A stretch of 64,000 bases of DNA from Trichoplax adhaerens (Eukaryota; Placozoa; Uniplacotomia; Trichoplacea; Trichoplacidae): assembly GCF_000150275.1 (NCBI RefSeq), contig NW_002060948.1, forward strand, positions 693,066 to 757,065. Reading direction: 5' to 3'. Shown in pieces: positions 42,252 to 56,007 of the stretch. How positions within the stretch are numbered: position 1 is the stretch's first letter; each line of letters begins with the position of its first letter. A program made the position numbers and the translations under genes. The notes below the pieces were generated by a model. The model saw nothing but the letters and a program-made list of their open reading frames with translations. It was not told the origin of the DNA and ran no database searches.

Positions 42252-43826
42252 ACGACTTTGTTATTGCGTTGGGTGTTCTATAAAGATGTACCTCATTTAC
42301 GATAATATCATTTTAACCTTAAATTTTAATAATTTATTCGCGATTTTATGTTTATTGAATTTTTAATGAAAAATATATACTATAAATTTTAAAATTCTTT
42401 TATTATGTATTAAAGTAGCAGGACCCACATGATTGCATATCTATATATATTCGGAGTGGGTACAACATGTCATTGAAACTGACACTGAAAATTATATTGT
42501 ACTTTAATTTTATACAAATACTATCAATATATCACACAGTTAACATATTCGTACTGTAATCTATAGATGCAACGTTTAAGATACTCTTAAGTATACTAGT
42601 TTCCCACGTATTTTCATGTGTTGTTCCAAGATACGGTATATACGCGTATATATAAAATATATTTATGCATTCGTATTTATGAGAGTTCTAAGTGGCAGGC
42701 ATGATGAAGTATGAACATCATTTACGATGCTTTGAAGGGTTCTAGGTTGCATAATTTCATTCATTCAACGATAGACATTGTTAATATTTAGCTAATTCTG
42801 GCGTTGTAGGTTAGCCTAGATACGTATTGTTTAAACTTGTTTTATTCTGAAAGGTTACATTAAACAAAGTGATTATCATAGTTAGATTTACTACATGCTC
42901 TACTTGATAGTTTAGCAAGTTAATGACCAGTTATGATTTTTATTATAATAAGTCTAAGTCGAAAGCTATTAATCGTCGTTCAATGTGTTTTTGGTTATCT
43001 AAATGTATACGTTCATTTATACTACAATATTATATCTGTACAGTAGTCGTGGCATTGATTTTGCTACCAAGTAATTTCTTGTTCTAACTCCTTATAAAGA
43101 GCAATAATTTGCTATTTCAGGACATTTTAGTTAAATGAATAAAAAATTATAAATGCTCCGCAATTTTTGTCGTAAAACTTTCGCACTTTTAAAACGGGAA
43201 TACCCGTACTTGCATACAGAGAACTTATCAGTATATAAAGCCTTATTCCGACACTGATATCATCACAAAATTTGAATATTTCCCATTTATTTCCATTACA
43301 GTAATTGAGTCTTTCGAAAATTTTTAAATCGCAAATCTAATAAAAGAAGATCACTTGAAGTAGAATACAAAGCTATACAAAAAAATTCAATAAATTAAGA
43401 TAATACAAACTAATCGTAATTGATGCATATCAATATGCTATTGAAACGTAAATTCAGGAATTTATTGTAACTGTTATGGTATCATTCTTAGTAATTATTT
43501 TGGGATCATGTAACGCTACTTTTGTTGGGGTGTTTGCCTTCGCAGAATTTCCGAGTATAGTAACAGTCTATATTTCTCAAATTTCTTAATTATATTATCT
43601 GTTCTGTATATGAAAAGCCGATATAACATATTTTCCCAATCATTCAATTCTTCTAGGTCGCACGAATTCCACTAGCAAAATCACAATAAAAATAAGCTTT
43701 AGAGTTAGAAAGCTATAGTCAGGAGAGATTACTCAACATAGAGTAGTAATAATACGGAAGCTCACATTTAAAGCTTTGTCATCTGATTGATCGAAATATT
43801 CTTTTACCGATTCTGCGACATCTACA
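42252..43826. other. Convergent spacer, nothing recognised
   Basis: AT-rich DNA between the DnaJ-like stop (+) and the orphan gene stop (-). 'ttatgtattaaag' and 'tttaataatttattcg' near 42330-42410 may be 3' end signals. No exon was found. Confidence 0.45.
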
Positions 43827-45522
43827 TCATAACATTACAAATTCATATTTATTTTTTATGTAAGGCAATCTTTCTTTAATTGCAAATTTCTTTTTCTGAG
43901 TAAATAACTGACCTGGATAGGTATTCCGCCAAGGTGGCATTGAAGTTAAGTTAGGCAATTTTTGTTGGTGATATGCTCTAACGGATTTATTTTCAATTCC
44001 ATTCAAAGTAACACCAGTGAATTCCCTTTCTTTTGCAAATTTTTCGCTTTGGCAATGTCGAATATCGCCTAATCGTCGCGAGGCGGAAGATGTTTCGAAT
44101 AATTCATATGCAGTCAAGGTCCTTTGTCGAATATTATGTTTTCTACAATTAAGAGAAAAGCTGTAGTCATGTAGTTTCAATAAATATGTAAGATTATGAT
44201 ATAGAATCGAAGCTGCTTTTATTATACTCGGATAAAGACAGGATCTTGATATAAAGCAGATAAGCTATAAGCTTATAAGTACTCGTACATAATAAGTAAG
44301 CATAGCTGACAGTGGCTTAAATGTACTATGATAATTGATACCCTTTCACTGCTTCTTCATACAATAATATCTGGATGCTAAAAGATACTGACTTCTGGAT
44401 ACTTTACGCATATTCTCATACAAAGTGGAACTTACGCTTCTAGATTACTACGGTAATTTGAAGAAATAGGTAAGGGACTACTTCTTTTCCTGTATATTTC
44501 TTGATTATTTATTTCTCCAGTAAATCGCACTGTTTTAAGAATTATACAATACAAAGTAGTCAATAATAATAGTAATATAAGACATAATTACATCTGCTAT
44601 ATTAAGAAAAGCTCGCTAACAATATCTAGTATAACAGAATAAGCAGTGATAAATGAAGTACAAGTATACAAATTTGCAATACTAATTAGTTTAGTCATGT
44701 TAACCTTGTTCTAAGGGATGATTCCAGTGCGTTGTCCTGGTATATTCGCTATAAAAACAATATGCATTTAGTACGCTTGAATTGTATATTATGAGAAAAA
44801 AAAATGTAATAGGGATACAATAATTTGAATTAGCATCAATTCTTTAAGATAAATCCTAACAAGCTGCTGGCTCTCTTCATTATCCATCCAGCTGATTGAG
44901 AATAATTGTCATATACTGAAGCATCACCTATAGTGTTAGGTAAGTTAAATTTAATAAAATGTTTGTGATATATTTATTTTATTAATTATAAACACGGTAA
45001 GTTCCATTATTTCATATCCTGTAATCAAGACTCTCAATATACATTAGCATGCATCGGTTGAAGATTCAATTATATACTTGCCACAAAGAAATCGGTTTTT
45101 GTTTTCGTGATGGAAACGCAATTTATTTCGATAACCTAGCAAATCAGAGTATTTTCTATGGAGATTTTTGCTATCTGGATCTCTGCAACATGAAGCGTTA
45201 TACAGTATATTTACGATAGTTTAAATAAGACATCGCGTTACTTGTGTGTTACTGTTGAGTGTTAACATGTTAAAACCTATCGTGCTTTCAAGGAGTGCAT
45301 AGCTCATACTACCTGTACACGGTTCACTAGTACATGTACACTATATTATATACAGTACTTGTAGGCAATTATCAGCATGCATTCATGGTAATACCAGTAA
45401 TGCATTTCTACCCATGGCTTGGTACATACATACCTATCAATTTCACTTAACCATCTAGATTCTTGAAAGCTTTTACTAGATCGTATCAAATCCTCAGGTC
45501 GTTCGATTTTTACCACTGACAT
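43827..45522 (-). CDS. Uncharacterised basic protein, 3 or more exons
   Basis: Not recognised. Exon 1 (45522 to about 45438) encodes MSVVKIERPEDLIRSSKSF then QESRWLSEI and ends at GTAGGT in phase 1. A candidate exon 2 near 44937-44868 (GDASVYDNYSQSAGWIMK) starts with the right phase after CTATAG, but its donor is weak. The last exon (about 44200-43827) is a long open stretch with SLNCRKHNIRQRTLTAYE, LPNLTSMPPWRNTYPGQ and KERLPYIKNKYEFVML-stop. The protein is small, basic, without membrane helices and rich in Tyr/Pro/Trp turns, a texture seen in microtubule-inner and ciliary proteins. That resemblance is only an impression. Confidence 0.5.
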
Positions 45523-47184
45523 TTTGCGTTGGCGAGAGCCATATAATGGGGTCTTGGCGTCTAATTAATTAAGCAAGAATTCTACATCCATTACTACATC
45601 ATGTACTGCAAATTGTGCTGTACAGTAAGGTGGTGGAGTAAGTAAACATTCATTATAATATACTGTAGCTAGTAATTTAATGACGGTTAATTACCTAGAT
45701 TGTAGATTAAGTTCATGCTTAAACATGTTAACTGAAGGGGGTCATTTACTGCATTACATTTGTCGAGTCTCATAAGATATTTTTATAAAAAAAGTGGATT
45801 AAGAGGGAATTACGTTATGTAACAACCCGATTTACAGTTATTAACTCTAGCGTACAGTATCATTGCATCGTACGAAAAAGGAGGTAAAACAAGTGGAGGA
45901 TGTGTTCGGTTTTTATAATAACGTATAGCGAGCGAATGGCGTATTTCGACGCATTTTGGAACATGCTTAGGTTACGTATCCATCAATAGAATATTGTGCA
46001 ATACAGTAGTATAATTTTGGGCTAAAATTAATTCATTAATTTAAAAGCCTAATGATTTTCATTTACTGTGGATTGTAGTGCATGAGAATATTAATGTTAT
46101 AATTTATAAATTGTCATGTCCAATACAGAAAAAGGTTAAAACTTGATCAATTGTAACTTTACGTCGTTGTAAAGGTATTAACTTACTGTAATATCATTAA
46201 TATTAACACACCTTTTTCCATTTTCGGGCAAGGGTCAGTTTAGCAACTTTTGTCGATTAACAGTTAGCATGATCAATTGAACGATCGAACTGCATACAAA
46301 ACATCCATTGAATTCAATCACGAAAAAGCTCATGACATTGGTACATTCTTGATTCTTGATGACAAAGTGACAACTACGATAGGCTGAAGGAGCGGTATCA
46401 ATTACACCACACTGGTTACGGTTTTTGCTTTTTTAACCTTTTATCAACTGCATTTGCCTGATCAATAGCAATGATTGGAAAACTACGACAATGTAATGGT
46501 AACATATTATAAATTCCACAAATAACTGTGAAGTTATAAATACAGTAGTTGGATGCCCCTTGTAAATAAATTAATCAATAAATTGGACAACAAAAGAAAG
46601 AACAATTCAGACATGGACATACATCGCGACATACGCATCCGGCAGGTGCAGTACTGTATTGGATCAAAAATCTTTCTCATAAATAAATGTGAATCACACC
46701 ATTAACTACTCATGTAGTCGACGATCACGCAAACTACTGTACTGTACAATACCTGTATTTTTAATTAAGGTTCTCGTAGGACAGTACTACTGTACTTTTG
46801 TAAATACTGCACAGTATTAGAGTAGCTATAATTTATCGATCTTCATTTGAGGATATAGTCAGTACAACTGTGCAAGGAATGCTGTATACTGTGCTATCAT
46901 GATTGCGAAGTATTGAATTACTGCATTAAGGAATTTCCATCATTGTCCATGAATTACTGTATTATGATCATGGTATCGCGCCTGATACAGTGGGTCTGTA
47001 TTATTAACATTTCAGAATGAAAAGTGGTTGTAATTGCGAAAAAAAGAAACATTATTATCGTTGTAACCAATTGAATGCATAAAAGTTATTCAATTTTCAA
47101 AATAAAAATGGTTATGATTTTGTCAACATAAGCATCCAACGACCTGGCTACTCGATCGTTCTCATTGGTAGTAATGGTACAGTA

Positions 47185-47233
47185 TATTGTACTGTACTGT
47201 ACTGTACTGTGCAGTGTACAGTACAGTACAGTA
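47185..47233. repeat. (ACTGT)n to (ACAGT)n hairpin
   Basis: Four TACTG/ACTGT pentamers run into a TGCA centre and then about four ACAGT pentamers in the opposite sense. This forms a long imperfect hairpin with arms of about 20 bp. It is the cleanest example of an orientation switch in the pentamer array. Confidence 0.9.
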
Positions 47234-47715
47234 TTAAATCAATCAATCAATCCCCCCAAAATGATGATGAAAATGGTTTGCAATACTGTACAGTAGTAGA
47301 ACTACAGTATACTCAGTAGCATGGACTTGTACAGCAAATACTCCAGGGTATCTCGAAGTCCATGTCAGTAGTAATAATAATAATAATATGTATTGGATTG
47401 GATGAAATACAAGAGCTATCAAATCAAACTGTTTCAACATTAGCTACTAGGAATACACCCACTGGACGTCTATCAACAATCGAGAAAGGAGAGCAATCCA
47501 CTGACGTCAGTCCGTTCATCCTGTACTACAGATCGCAGTACGGACGTACTCGAGTAGCCCGAGGCTGAGCTAACGAAAGAATCCCAAGGAGGCCGATCCC
47601 TTTTACCGGTCATTTCAGTCATAGAGTCACTATGAACTGTTCGATGCCTCACTACAGTACGGTAGTACTACCTAGTACTACCAGCGAATTTTTGGGCCAT
47701 TGCCCTGTAAAATGA

Positions 47716-47850
47716 CACCTACAGTACAGTACTGTACACTGTACACTGTACAGTACTGTACAGATCAGAACGGCTTCGAACCGAACCGTTCCCAGGTCTA
47801 CGCCTACAGTACGGCTCAGTGTACTGTACACTGTACAGTACGGTACTGTA
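47716..47850. repeat. Paired palindrome clusters
   Basis: 'acagtacagtactgtacactgtacac' and 'tgtacagtactgtacag' at 47719-47765, then 'gtgtactgtacactgtacagtacgg' near 47818, flank about 50 bp of unrelated, GC-richer sequence containing the short repeat GAACCGAACCG. Confidence 0.85.
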
Positions 47851-49340
47851 GGCAGAGAGTTAACAGTACTCTACTCTAATTACCCATTGGGAAAAGTCTC
47901 ACCCACTGGCTTACAGAAGTTCACTACTAACTGGACGTTGCTTGTGTACTTTCCAGCTTGTCATTGCCTTTTTTCCTACGTGCATAACTAATTAGTGTTG
48001 AATCTTGCTCGCTACGAAAATTCAATCACTGAAATTAACCATTAAACGACAGCAGTTATGTCAAGTTGTTAACCTTGGTGGGCTTTATTTTGCCGACTGG
48101 ATTGAACTGATCCTGCTATTGTATGCAATAATCCCAAATTCATGTAAGGCTATATAGAAAAATGGGATTGCAAAAATTGCTAACATTACTTTCTTTGACA
48201 CTGTCTCTCTTACATGCTACTCTATAGTCTACATGCTGGACGTTTAGATTTCACAGAGTTATACAGTAGTAGCGAAATGAAGAAGAGTCAATTAATTAAT
48301 TTTAGGACAATGAATTTGTTAGTATATTCACTTTATTGCAGCTATTACTGGCGTTATTAATATCTTTGAAACCTAAACCCTTTTCAGTAAAATACTGCAG
48401 CGCCTTTACTACAGTATTTGCAAAGATAGTGGACGTACAGTAAAAGTAAAAGAAAATGAAAGGAATACTACTAGAAACGCTCTCTTAATTCAATACCATT
48501 AGTAGTAGGTGTTGGGATGCAATAGACTGTGCCTAGGAGATAAACTTCTGTTACACTATTGATAGGATAGAAGAAAATGAATCAATCATGATGATAAAAT
48601 CATTGTTAATCTGTTGTATTTTTGAAGACATTGATCTTATACATGTACCTGGAGTGAGTTATTCTTCTACATAGCATTGTTGATCTTTGCAAATATACCG
48701 CGCTTGTGAATTGACCAACTGTTTTGTAAACGAACATCATACGTTAAATTAATATTGACGACCAATTAATCCTTTTTATAGACTATGGAGAATGAACTTG
48801 AATCTCTACAGTAGACAAAGCGATAGGTAGATTGATGTTATAAATGACAATTTCTCCTATGCTATACTGTGTACAGTATATCAAGGTACTTTATGTAGTC
48901 AAATGCCCAGATCCTATTATACAATATAATTGATTAATTAATTATTTTATTGATTATGAACGCTGTACTCGACTGTTGAATGTACAGTATAACAAGAGTA
49001 GTGCCAATATTATCATCATTCTAAGATGCTGATGGGTAGTTGTGCTATTTATTTAAACCATTTAAAATATCATTTTAAAGAAGATATACAGTACATGCGT
49101 GTGCCCACAAGCAGATCGCTTCTCACACTTGATCAGCAAATTATACAGTATACAGTAGTATAGTATAGTACTATAATTCGCATGCGCTTGCCAATTTTGA
49201 AGGTAGCATAATATTCAAGTAAATTTGCTCTACCATGGTACAGTTTACCTTCTAAAATATCCCTTTTACATCTTCTTTTATACTTCAGTAGAAACCAGTG
49301 AACGAAAAAAACCTACGCTCAATAAATTATTGTGGCCATC

Positions 49341-52300
49341 ATGTACAACGGTTGGGTTTCCGACAGTCAAGAAATTATCAACGACACCAGCTATCTCAGT
49401 GTTTTACATACTTTTCCCCTCAAAGTCAGTAAAGACGTTACAAACGTTCTAGTAACCCAGTTCAATAAAGATCTTTGTGGAAATGTAGAATGCAAGATTT
49501 TAACTACCAGTCGCCAAGTTGACTGGGCAATGGAAGTTATTTGCTATGGACTAGCCTTGCCGGTAACTGAGAAAGATTCGTTACTATCATGTGTTAGTAT
49601 CTACTCTGTTTGGCTTAGTGCTTTAGTGAAGCCAAAATTATCCATTCCTAAACCCGTTCTTAGAGAACCTGAGGTTTATGCAAGGAAAATATTTCAACAT
49701 TTAAGAAATTTATTTGCACCACGCCCTGATGATGCCAACGATCCAATTTTGGTCCATTTTCAGGCTGGCCTTTGCGAAAAGATCCTCAATGATATGTTGA
49801 TCATTTTGTGTGAGGCAAAAAAATTAACAAGGCAAACATGGAACGACAGCCTTAAATATTTACTATGGATTACAGATTGTTTATTAGCTCCACCATTGCG
49901 AATAGGAAGTTTAGGTGAAATGCTATCCCGTAATTTACTTTCTACATTGTTTCGAGTTTGGCTCCTAGCATGTTCTGACTCATTTCCCGAGCCTCCATTA
50001 TGGAAGGCTTTAAATGATATGTGTAAACGATGGAGGCATCATGACGTTCTCATTAAACAATGGAATGAATTAAGTTTAACCCTTACTCTACATTTAGATG
50101 TATTATTACACGGTAAATTTTCACATAAGCGTAGCTCCAATTTCGAATCGGATTATTATACCATAATAAGAAGATTATCCAAAAATGAATCTATTCAAAG
50201 TTGGTTTCGATTCTTACATATTATTGGCAATCCTGTTGAATTAAGTAGCTACGAAATAATTGCTCGAACTCCTAAATTAATGGAAGAGGTGTACAAAAGT
50301 GAATTACCGTTAGACTTTAGTCAAGTTGGGGGCCTTAATAAGCTACCGTTAATATTTTTAATAGTAATGCAGGGATTGTCTAATATTGTAAATATTTTTC
50401 TGCGTTGTGAGAGTCGCAGTATCTGTCAATTACATAATTTTATTGTAATGACGACCCCAGGATTTCCTACTCGTATTAATGCATTACCATCCAATAAAGA
50501 TATCATAAGAATATCTGACCCTACTGAAGGAAATGAGTTGCCAAATCCTGGAAATCTTACAAGTCATTCTGACTCGTTAGTTGCAAGTTTCAATACAAAT
50601 ACAATTGTACACCTTCTTGGGCAATGGCTATTTGAGGCCTCTCAAATTAAGGTATTCGCTTCGCTTACTACAGTAATGTCCTTTAAATCTGCAGTTTTAG
50701 TCCTTACTTTTAAAATAGAATATACTATTTTACTATTTTTCCTTTTAATTACTACCGTTTTCGATTATGCGCGTATAATTACACTCTTACCGAGCTAGTA
50801 GCATATATTGGATAGAATCAGATCATTGTATTACAAATTGAGAACGTTACATGGTATACGTATCTATGTTGGTTGCAGATTCTTGCAGAAGCTAAAGAAT
50901 TCGAAGCAGGAAAAGCTGAAGCTTGTGGTGCATTGTGTCGCTTATTCTCGACGGAAAGATGCGATAAAACATATCGTATAGATTACCTTAGTCGATTTTA
51001 TAACACCGTTAAACTTGGACTCCAAATTAACGAGGTAGTGACAGTAATCGTTAGTATTGTTGTAACTACAAAATGATAAGACATACTCTCTCAGTTATAG
51101 AGAATTTTTATAATTAAATATATCTCAACTAAGAATTTTTAACTAAATCTTGAACACAATCTTAATTATCTTATTCTTGACGTATTGCTAATTTAATTGT
51201 TCGAAGCATTTTTTGCTGACATAAAAAAGTTACCATTTACTGCAACATATGACCCTTACAGCAAGTTAAAACTAGTTGATGACATTTTTAAATGTTTAAA
51301 ATTTTTACAGGTTACTAAAGGGCAAACTATGGCTAATATTATTCTCAATTCGGCTAATCTATTTCGATGCGATTTAAAAGGGGTACTTATTCTATTACCT
51401 CATTACATTCAAGCACTTGAAAAAATTCTACCATACAAAGAACCTAAAATAGAGGCCAATGTTCCAAAAGGGGAATTAAGGCGATCAGCTATACACATTC
51501 TTCTGTCTATAACATCATTTCCATTTCATTTTTATGATCTTCCAATTTATGGTGAGATACTAAGATACTTAGGGTTATGTTTGTGATATACAAGCGTTGA
51601 CTAACCACTAATATATAATCAATATTGAATAAAACAATTTGTGCTACGTATTACTTCAGTAAGCTAATTTAATTGATAAAATCTTGTATTAACACTAACA
51701 AGTACCTGACTTACTTAAATATTATATAGACTCATCTCAAGGTGACACGAATAAACAAATGGAAGTTACAGTGTCTTCATTTCGTTTAAGAATTGTTAAC
51801 CTAATGTTACAAGCTCTACAAACTGAGACTGACTCGATTAATACACAAATGCTTCTTGGTGGATTCTTGTTGTTAACCGAAGATACTGTTAGCCATTGCG
51901 ATCGATGGAACAATACCAAATTTGACTTAAATCAATTTGCGAAAACTCAAGTTTCAGATGATGTTGTAAGTAGCTAAAAATTATCTAGACAACATTATAT
52001 TTGAATTAAAATTTTACGGAATTTTTACTAACTTATCACCGCGTTAGAATTCGACAGGGAGTTTAAATTTCGGGGGAACCGATAGCGTAGATTCCGGTAA
52101 ACTAAAAGAATTTGATACTATAATTTTATTCTTACAAGTAAAGTATCGCTAACTAATGGCTACCTTTGGCATATGTTTTGAAAGATACTGCTTCATTAAG
52201 CACAACATCATCTAATGCACCATTAACATCAAGACGTTCGGCATCGATCTTAGCTGAATCCTCCCTGAAGCCACGGTCTAATACGAGAGTTGAAAGCATT

Positions 52301-55300
52301 TCTTCTATACCTGAACCTGTAGAGCTTGTTTTTCCGAAAAGGATCATTCCACCTGAATACGGTAACTAAGAAGCTAGATTATTTACTACGTATTTAATCC
52401 ATTTCTCTGTGATTTTTAAGATAAATACCATCATTTCATCTTGATTATCGCAGATCATCCCATAAGCCTTTACTATTTGTGCGTCTTGCTTATTGGGGAA
52501 AGATTGGGACCGCTATGGAAAGGGGATTTTAGCGTAACGTTAATGGCTTTGGATGTTCTATCAAACTTTGCCCATGTCCCTATTACTGCAGGTATAGTAC
52601 AGTGTTTTTTCCACTACTAGTTGTTATTTTTTGATTTAAAAATAAGCTTTAATAGTTTGTAAACATAGAACAATAATTTTATGATCATGAAATTGGACTG
52701 TAGACGCGCTATCAAGCAAAACGGTTATTGATCGCCTATGCCAATATATTGAAAGTCAAATTAGACGCCCACCTCGATACCAATCGCGTGATTTACATTC
52801 CATGATTGTAGCATCATTTTCATGCCTCTTAAGTTGGATATCATGTCACAACCAACTGATGGAAGACAAGGTCCAGATAACTACTTTATGTTTAAAGGAT
52901 GATTATTATTGAAACTCTTTTCATAATGCCTACTCGGATATAAATTTTATTTTATGTTTAGGAATGCTTAAAAACTGTTCTAGCTGTTGTTGAACAAGGT
53001 ATTGCTGGAATAGTTGCCGAGGTTTGTTAATACAATTTAATTGTCTTAAGTTTATACGATTACATATAAGCAGTACTGATACATCAATTATTCCGTGAAG
53101 GAGGAACTAAGTCATGCTGGACAAGATATTCTAAAAGGTATAAAATTTTTACTAATTACTTTATGGTTATCTATAGATGCATTTGTACATGATTTAAGTC
53201 ATACGTTTTTAAAATGGTTATGAAATCAAAAAATTTCTAGGGAACAAGATGAGAAAGCCGGCCTCAGGACGAGTGAGAGAAGCAGCAGAGAGCGTTTTTT
53301 TCTACTTACTTAATCATCTGGTAAAATTTATTGTATCTAACGGATTTATTACTGTCACAACATTTATATTTTGGTACCTAAATTTTTTAATTTAGAATGC
53401 CTTTCCATCTCCTTGTGGCCCATCTACTACTTCTTCGCTACTGAGTGAAGAAAATATATTAGATTTCGTAAACAACCTGCAACAGACTAAAGGAACTAAA
53501 TCTGCATCGGAAATTAATGTTAATAAAGATGATATTAAATATTACGCTTTACATAAGAATACAATCATAGGATTACTAGAAGTAAATTTTGAAGACGATG
53601 GAGGTACCGTATTATTCTTTACACTTGCTCTTCTCGCTGGTTTCTTCAAAAATTTTGAGATTCGTCACATATTTATACTGTCATTATTCATGTCATATTT
53701 ATGAACAGTTCCTCCAACAGTTATTATCATTGTACGAAATGCAACGGGAAAGTATGCATGGACAACGCAGCTAAGACATCTCGCATTTGAAGATTCGGTA
53801 TTTATGTATAACTTTAACAAATATAATAAAGTAAAATAAATTGACTCTGTAGAGATCAGTTGCCTGTTTTATTAAAAATTTTACAATATTAAAACTTAGC
53901 CCAAAAACTAATGTTGTTTTACTTGCCATAAATCTTATTTAACTTCATAGAGATTAGCAGCTAGCAATTTGCGTTATATTAGTAGACCTTCTCCAATGGA
54001 TAGTTTAGGTTCTCCTGACACCATTCAACACAGTTATTTTCCAAGTGATATCGAACGGGCACCCAAAACGGATTGGTGAGAGTTTTTATGCACTTAACAT
54101 GTGAATGAGTAATGTGGTAATTTGGTATCCTTTAATCTAATGTACAGAATGACAATTTCTAGTTCGAATAGTATTCCTCCTTTAGAGACTGTAGCGGATG
54201 CTAAGACTGCTCCAAATCAAGCCCGGTTCAAAAAATTGCTATTTGATCAAGCAGAAATCGAGGAAGACTATATTGATAAGATTCTGCAAACTGACAATGA
54301 CATCCCGTATCCAAAAGACAATATCGAAGCTAAACAGCCAAAGTTAGTTCATTGCACGAACACACTATATTTATCAAGCTATTCATCATTAATTATGCTT
54401 AAATATGCATTACTCTACTACTAATCATTTATACTGTAGACCTCAAAAATATTTTAAAGCAGGAAGAATGCTACTAACTCAGTTAGGGTTTCTAAATCTT
54501 GATATTCTACAAGTATGGGATCCTTATCTCAAATTTTAAATATTTAATCGAATACTTTGAAATTTTTCCGTCGGCTCACACAATTTCATTACGATTAGGC
54601 TAATCCCGATAAATTCTTGGAATCTGATGAGTCCTTGAAATCTCTTGTACAGCTGAATGCCTCGGATGATTATAATCGTGAACTGCAAATTTTAGATAGT
54701 CTTCCGTGCCGTATTCACGAAGTGGTATATACGCTCTATGTCAAAAGTGGCCAAAAAAATTTGGGTGACATCGTTCGTAATATGGTAAATTTGCTTAGCT
54801 AAACTTTTTAATCGTTACTATTAACTAGTATTCGGAAAGGTAGCAATGCAATATCTACTATGTTTTTGTACAGGATAATATGAATGATCTCAACAAAGAT
54901 TTCATCAAATTTGTTCATTCTCTGGGGTGGTCGATGGATCAAAATACTTATCCGAATTGGCGTATTGATGTTTATTCTAAAAAGCCATTTAGTCGGCAAT
55001 GCAGTTTATCCGATGAACGATCACTTTACAAGGAAGAGATAGAAACATCTGATATGACAGATAACGCCAAAGAGACGTCCGATTTTAAGAAACTTAGTAG
55101 GAACTCGATGTTTTACTATGGGGACGCGATATCTGAAATTGCCATTGTCCTTGTGGGGGCTAATATTTATCCGAAATTTAGAGCTGTAGATATGAGCTCA
55201 GTAGAACTAGGCCATGCTTCTAAAAAACTCATAGAGATGGCACCTTTAGCTGAAATCGAAAGCTTGACTCCGTTAAAGAAACGAAGGCCAGTTCTATCTA

Positions 55301-56007
55301 GAGATACATCTAGGGGAAAATTAAATCGGCCAAATGCCACTAGTCAAGTAACCGATCATGAAACTATCATAGTTTGGCTTGAAAAATTTGAAGATTATCT
55401 AACCTATCCTATAGAAGAAACCTTGCGCGAACTAGGTATCGCTAGCCATCAAGCTGATGGAACCCGGCGTGGAAGCTCTAGTAACATGAATAACAAAGGA
55501 GTTGAGTGGGAAACTACCATTATTTTCGTTTATCCTTTGCAAAATGGCCTTTATCGAATTCATCTGACATTGACCTCAGTATCGAAGTTAGTAAAATTGC
55601 GTGCTATTCTTGTAATTGATATGTTAGCTAAGTATTATCTTAACGCTATAATGTATTCTAAATTTTATTAATAAATAAATTTATTTAGGGGTGGCATAGC
55701 GGGTCCATTAATTCATGGCATGGCTGTTAGCAAAAATGTTTTAGGAAAACTTACTAGGCAGACTATACATAATATTGCCAACAGACAACGCCTTGAAGTA
55801 GAATCGTGAGTATGGCCCTAGTGGTCAGAAAGTAATATATACATGCACGAATGTATTCAATTACAAACATATGTAAAAATATAACTTTTTCCGATACGTT
55901 CTAGAGCAAGCTCACCTTTTTTGATCCGAAGAAATAAGATACAAGAAATTGTAAAAAAGCATCAGACTAAAGTAAATTTTCCGGATTATTACGTATCATC
56001 CTTCTAA
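49341..56007 (+). CDS. RALGAPB: Ral GTPase-activating protein subunit beta
   Basis: RALGAPB is the non-catalytic partner of the alpha subunits in the complex that turns off RalA and RalB downstream of Akt. Exon 1 (49341-50651) starts MYNGWVSDSQEI. An upstream in-frame GTG is not used, because human RALGAPB begins MYSEW. Landmarks are WAMEVICYGLALP, KIFQHLRNLFAPR, LLAPPLRIG, WLLACSDSFPEPP, WRHH and SWFRFLHIIGNPVELS, then exon 50879-51034 (GKAEACGALCRLF, YLSRFY), exon 51311-51549 (FRCDLKGVLILLP), ALQTETDSINTQM, SRDLHSMIVASF, AFPSPCGP, VIIIVRNATGKYAW, LPCRIHEVVYTLYVKSGQ, FVHSLGWSMD, YYGDAISEIA, VIWVER-like IIVWLEKFED, IFVYPLQNGLYRI, and a final exon to 56007 (IRRNKIQEIVKKH, DYYVSSF). About 18 exons carry the whole family order, including the C-terminal Rap/Ran-GAP-like region. 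Confidence 0.96.

Larger units (their letters stand above)
45523..49340. other. Gene-free 3.8 kb with pentamer palindromes
   Basis: No coding exon was recognised. Palindrome clusters occur at 47176-47233 and 47716-47850, with single motifs near 45625, 46650, 46740, 48865 and 49145. The short ORFs here (near 47243 and 47362) overlap simple repeats such as 'taataataataataata'. Confidence 0.6.

Noticed and set aside
47362-47568. 68-aa plus-strand ORF
   Set aside because: It spans a (TAA)n microsatellite and shows no splice context or family resemblance.
49332-49340. GTG as start of RALGAPB
   Set aside because: The ATG at 49341 gives MYNGW, matching the family start; a GTG start is not expected in a nuclear gene.
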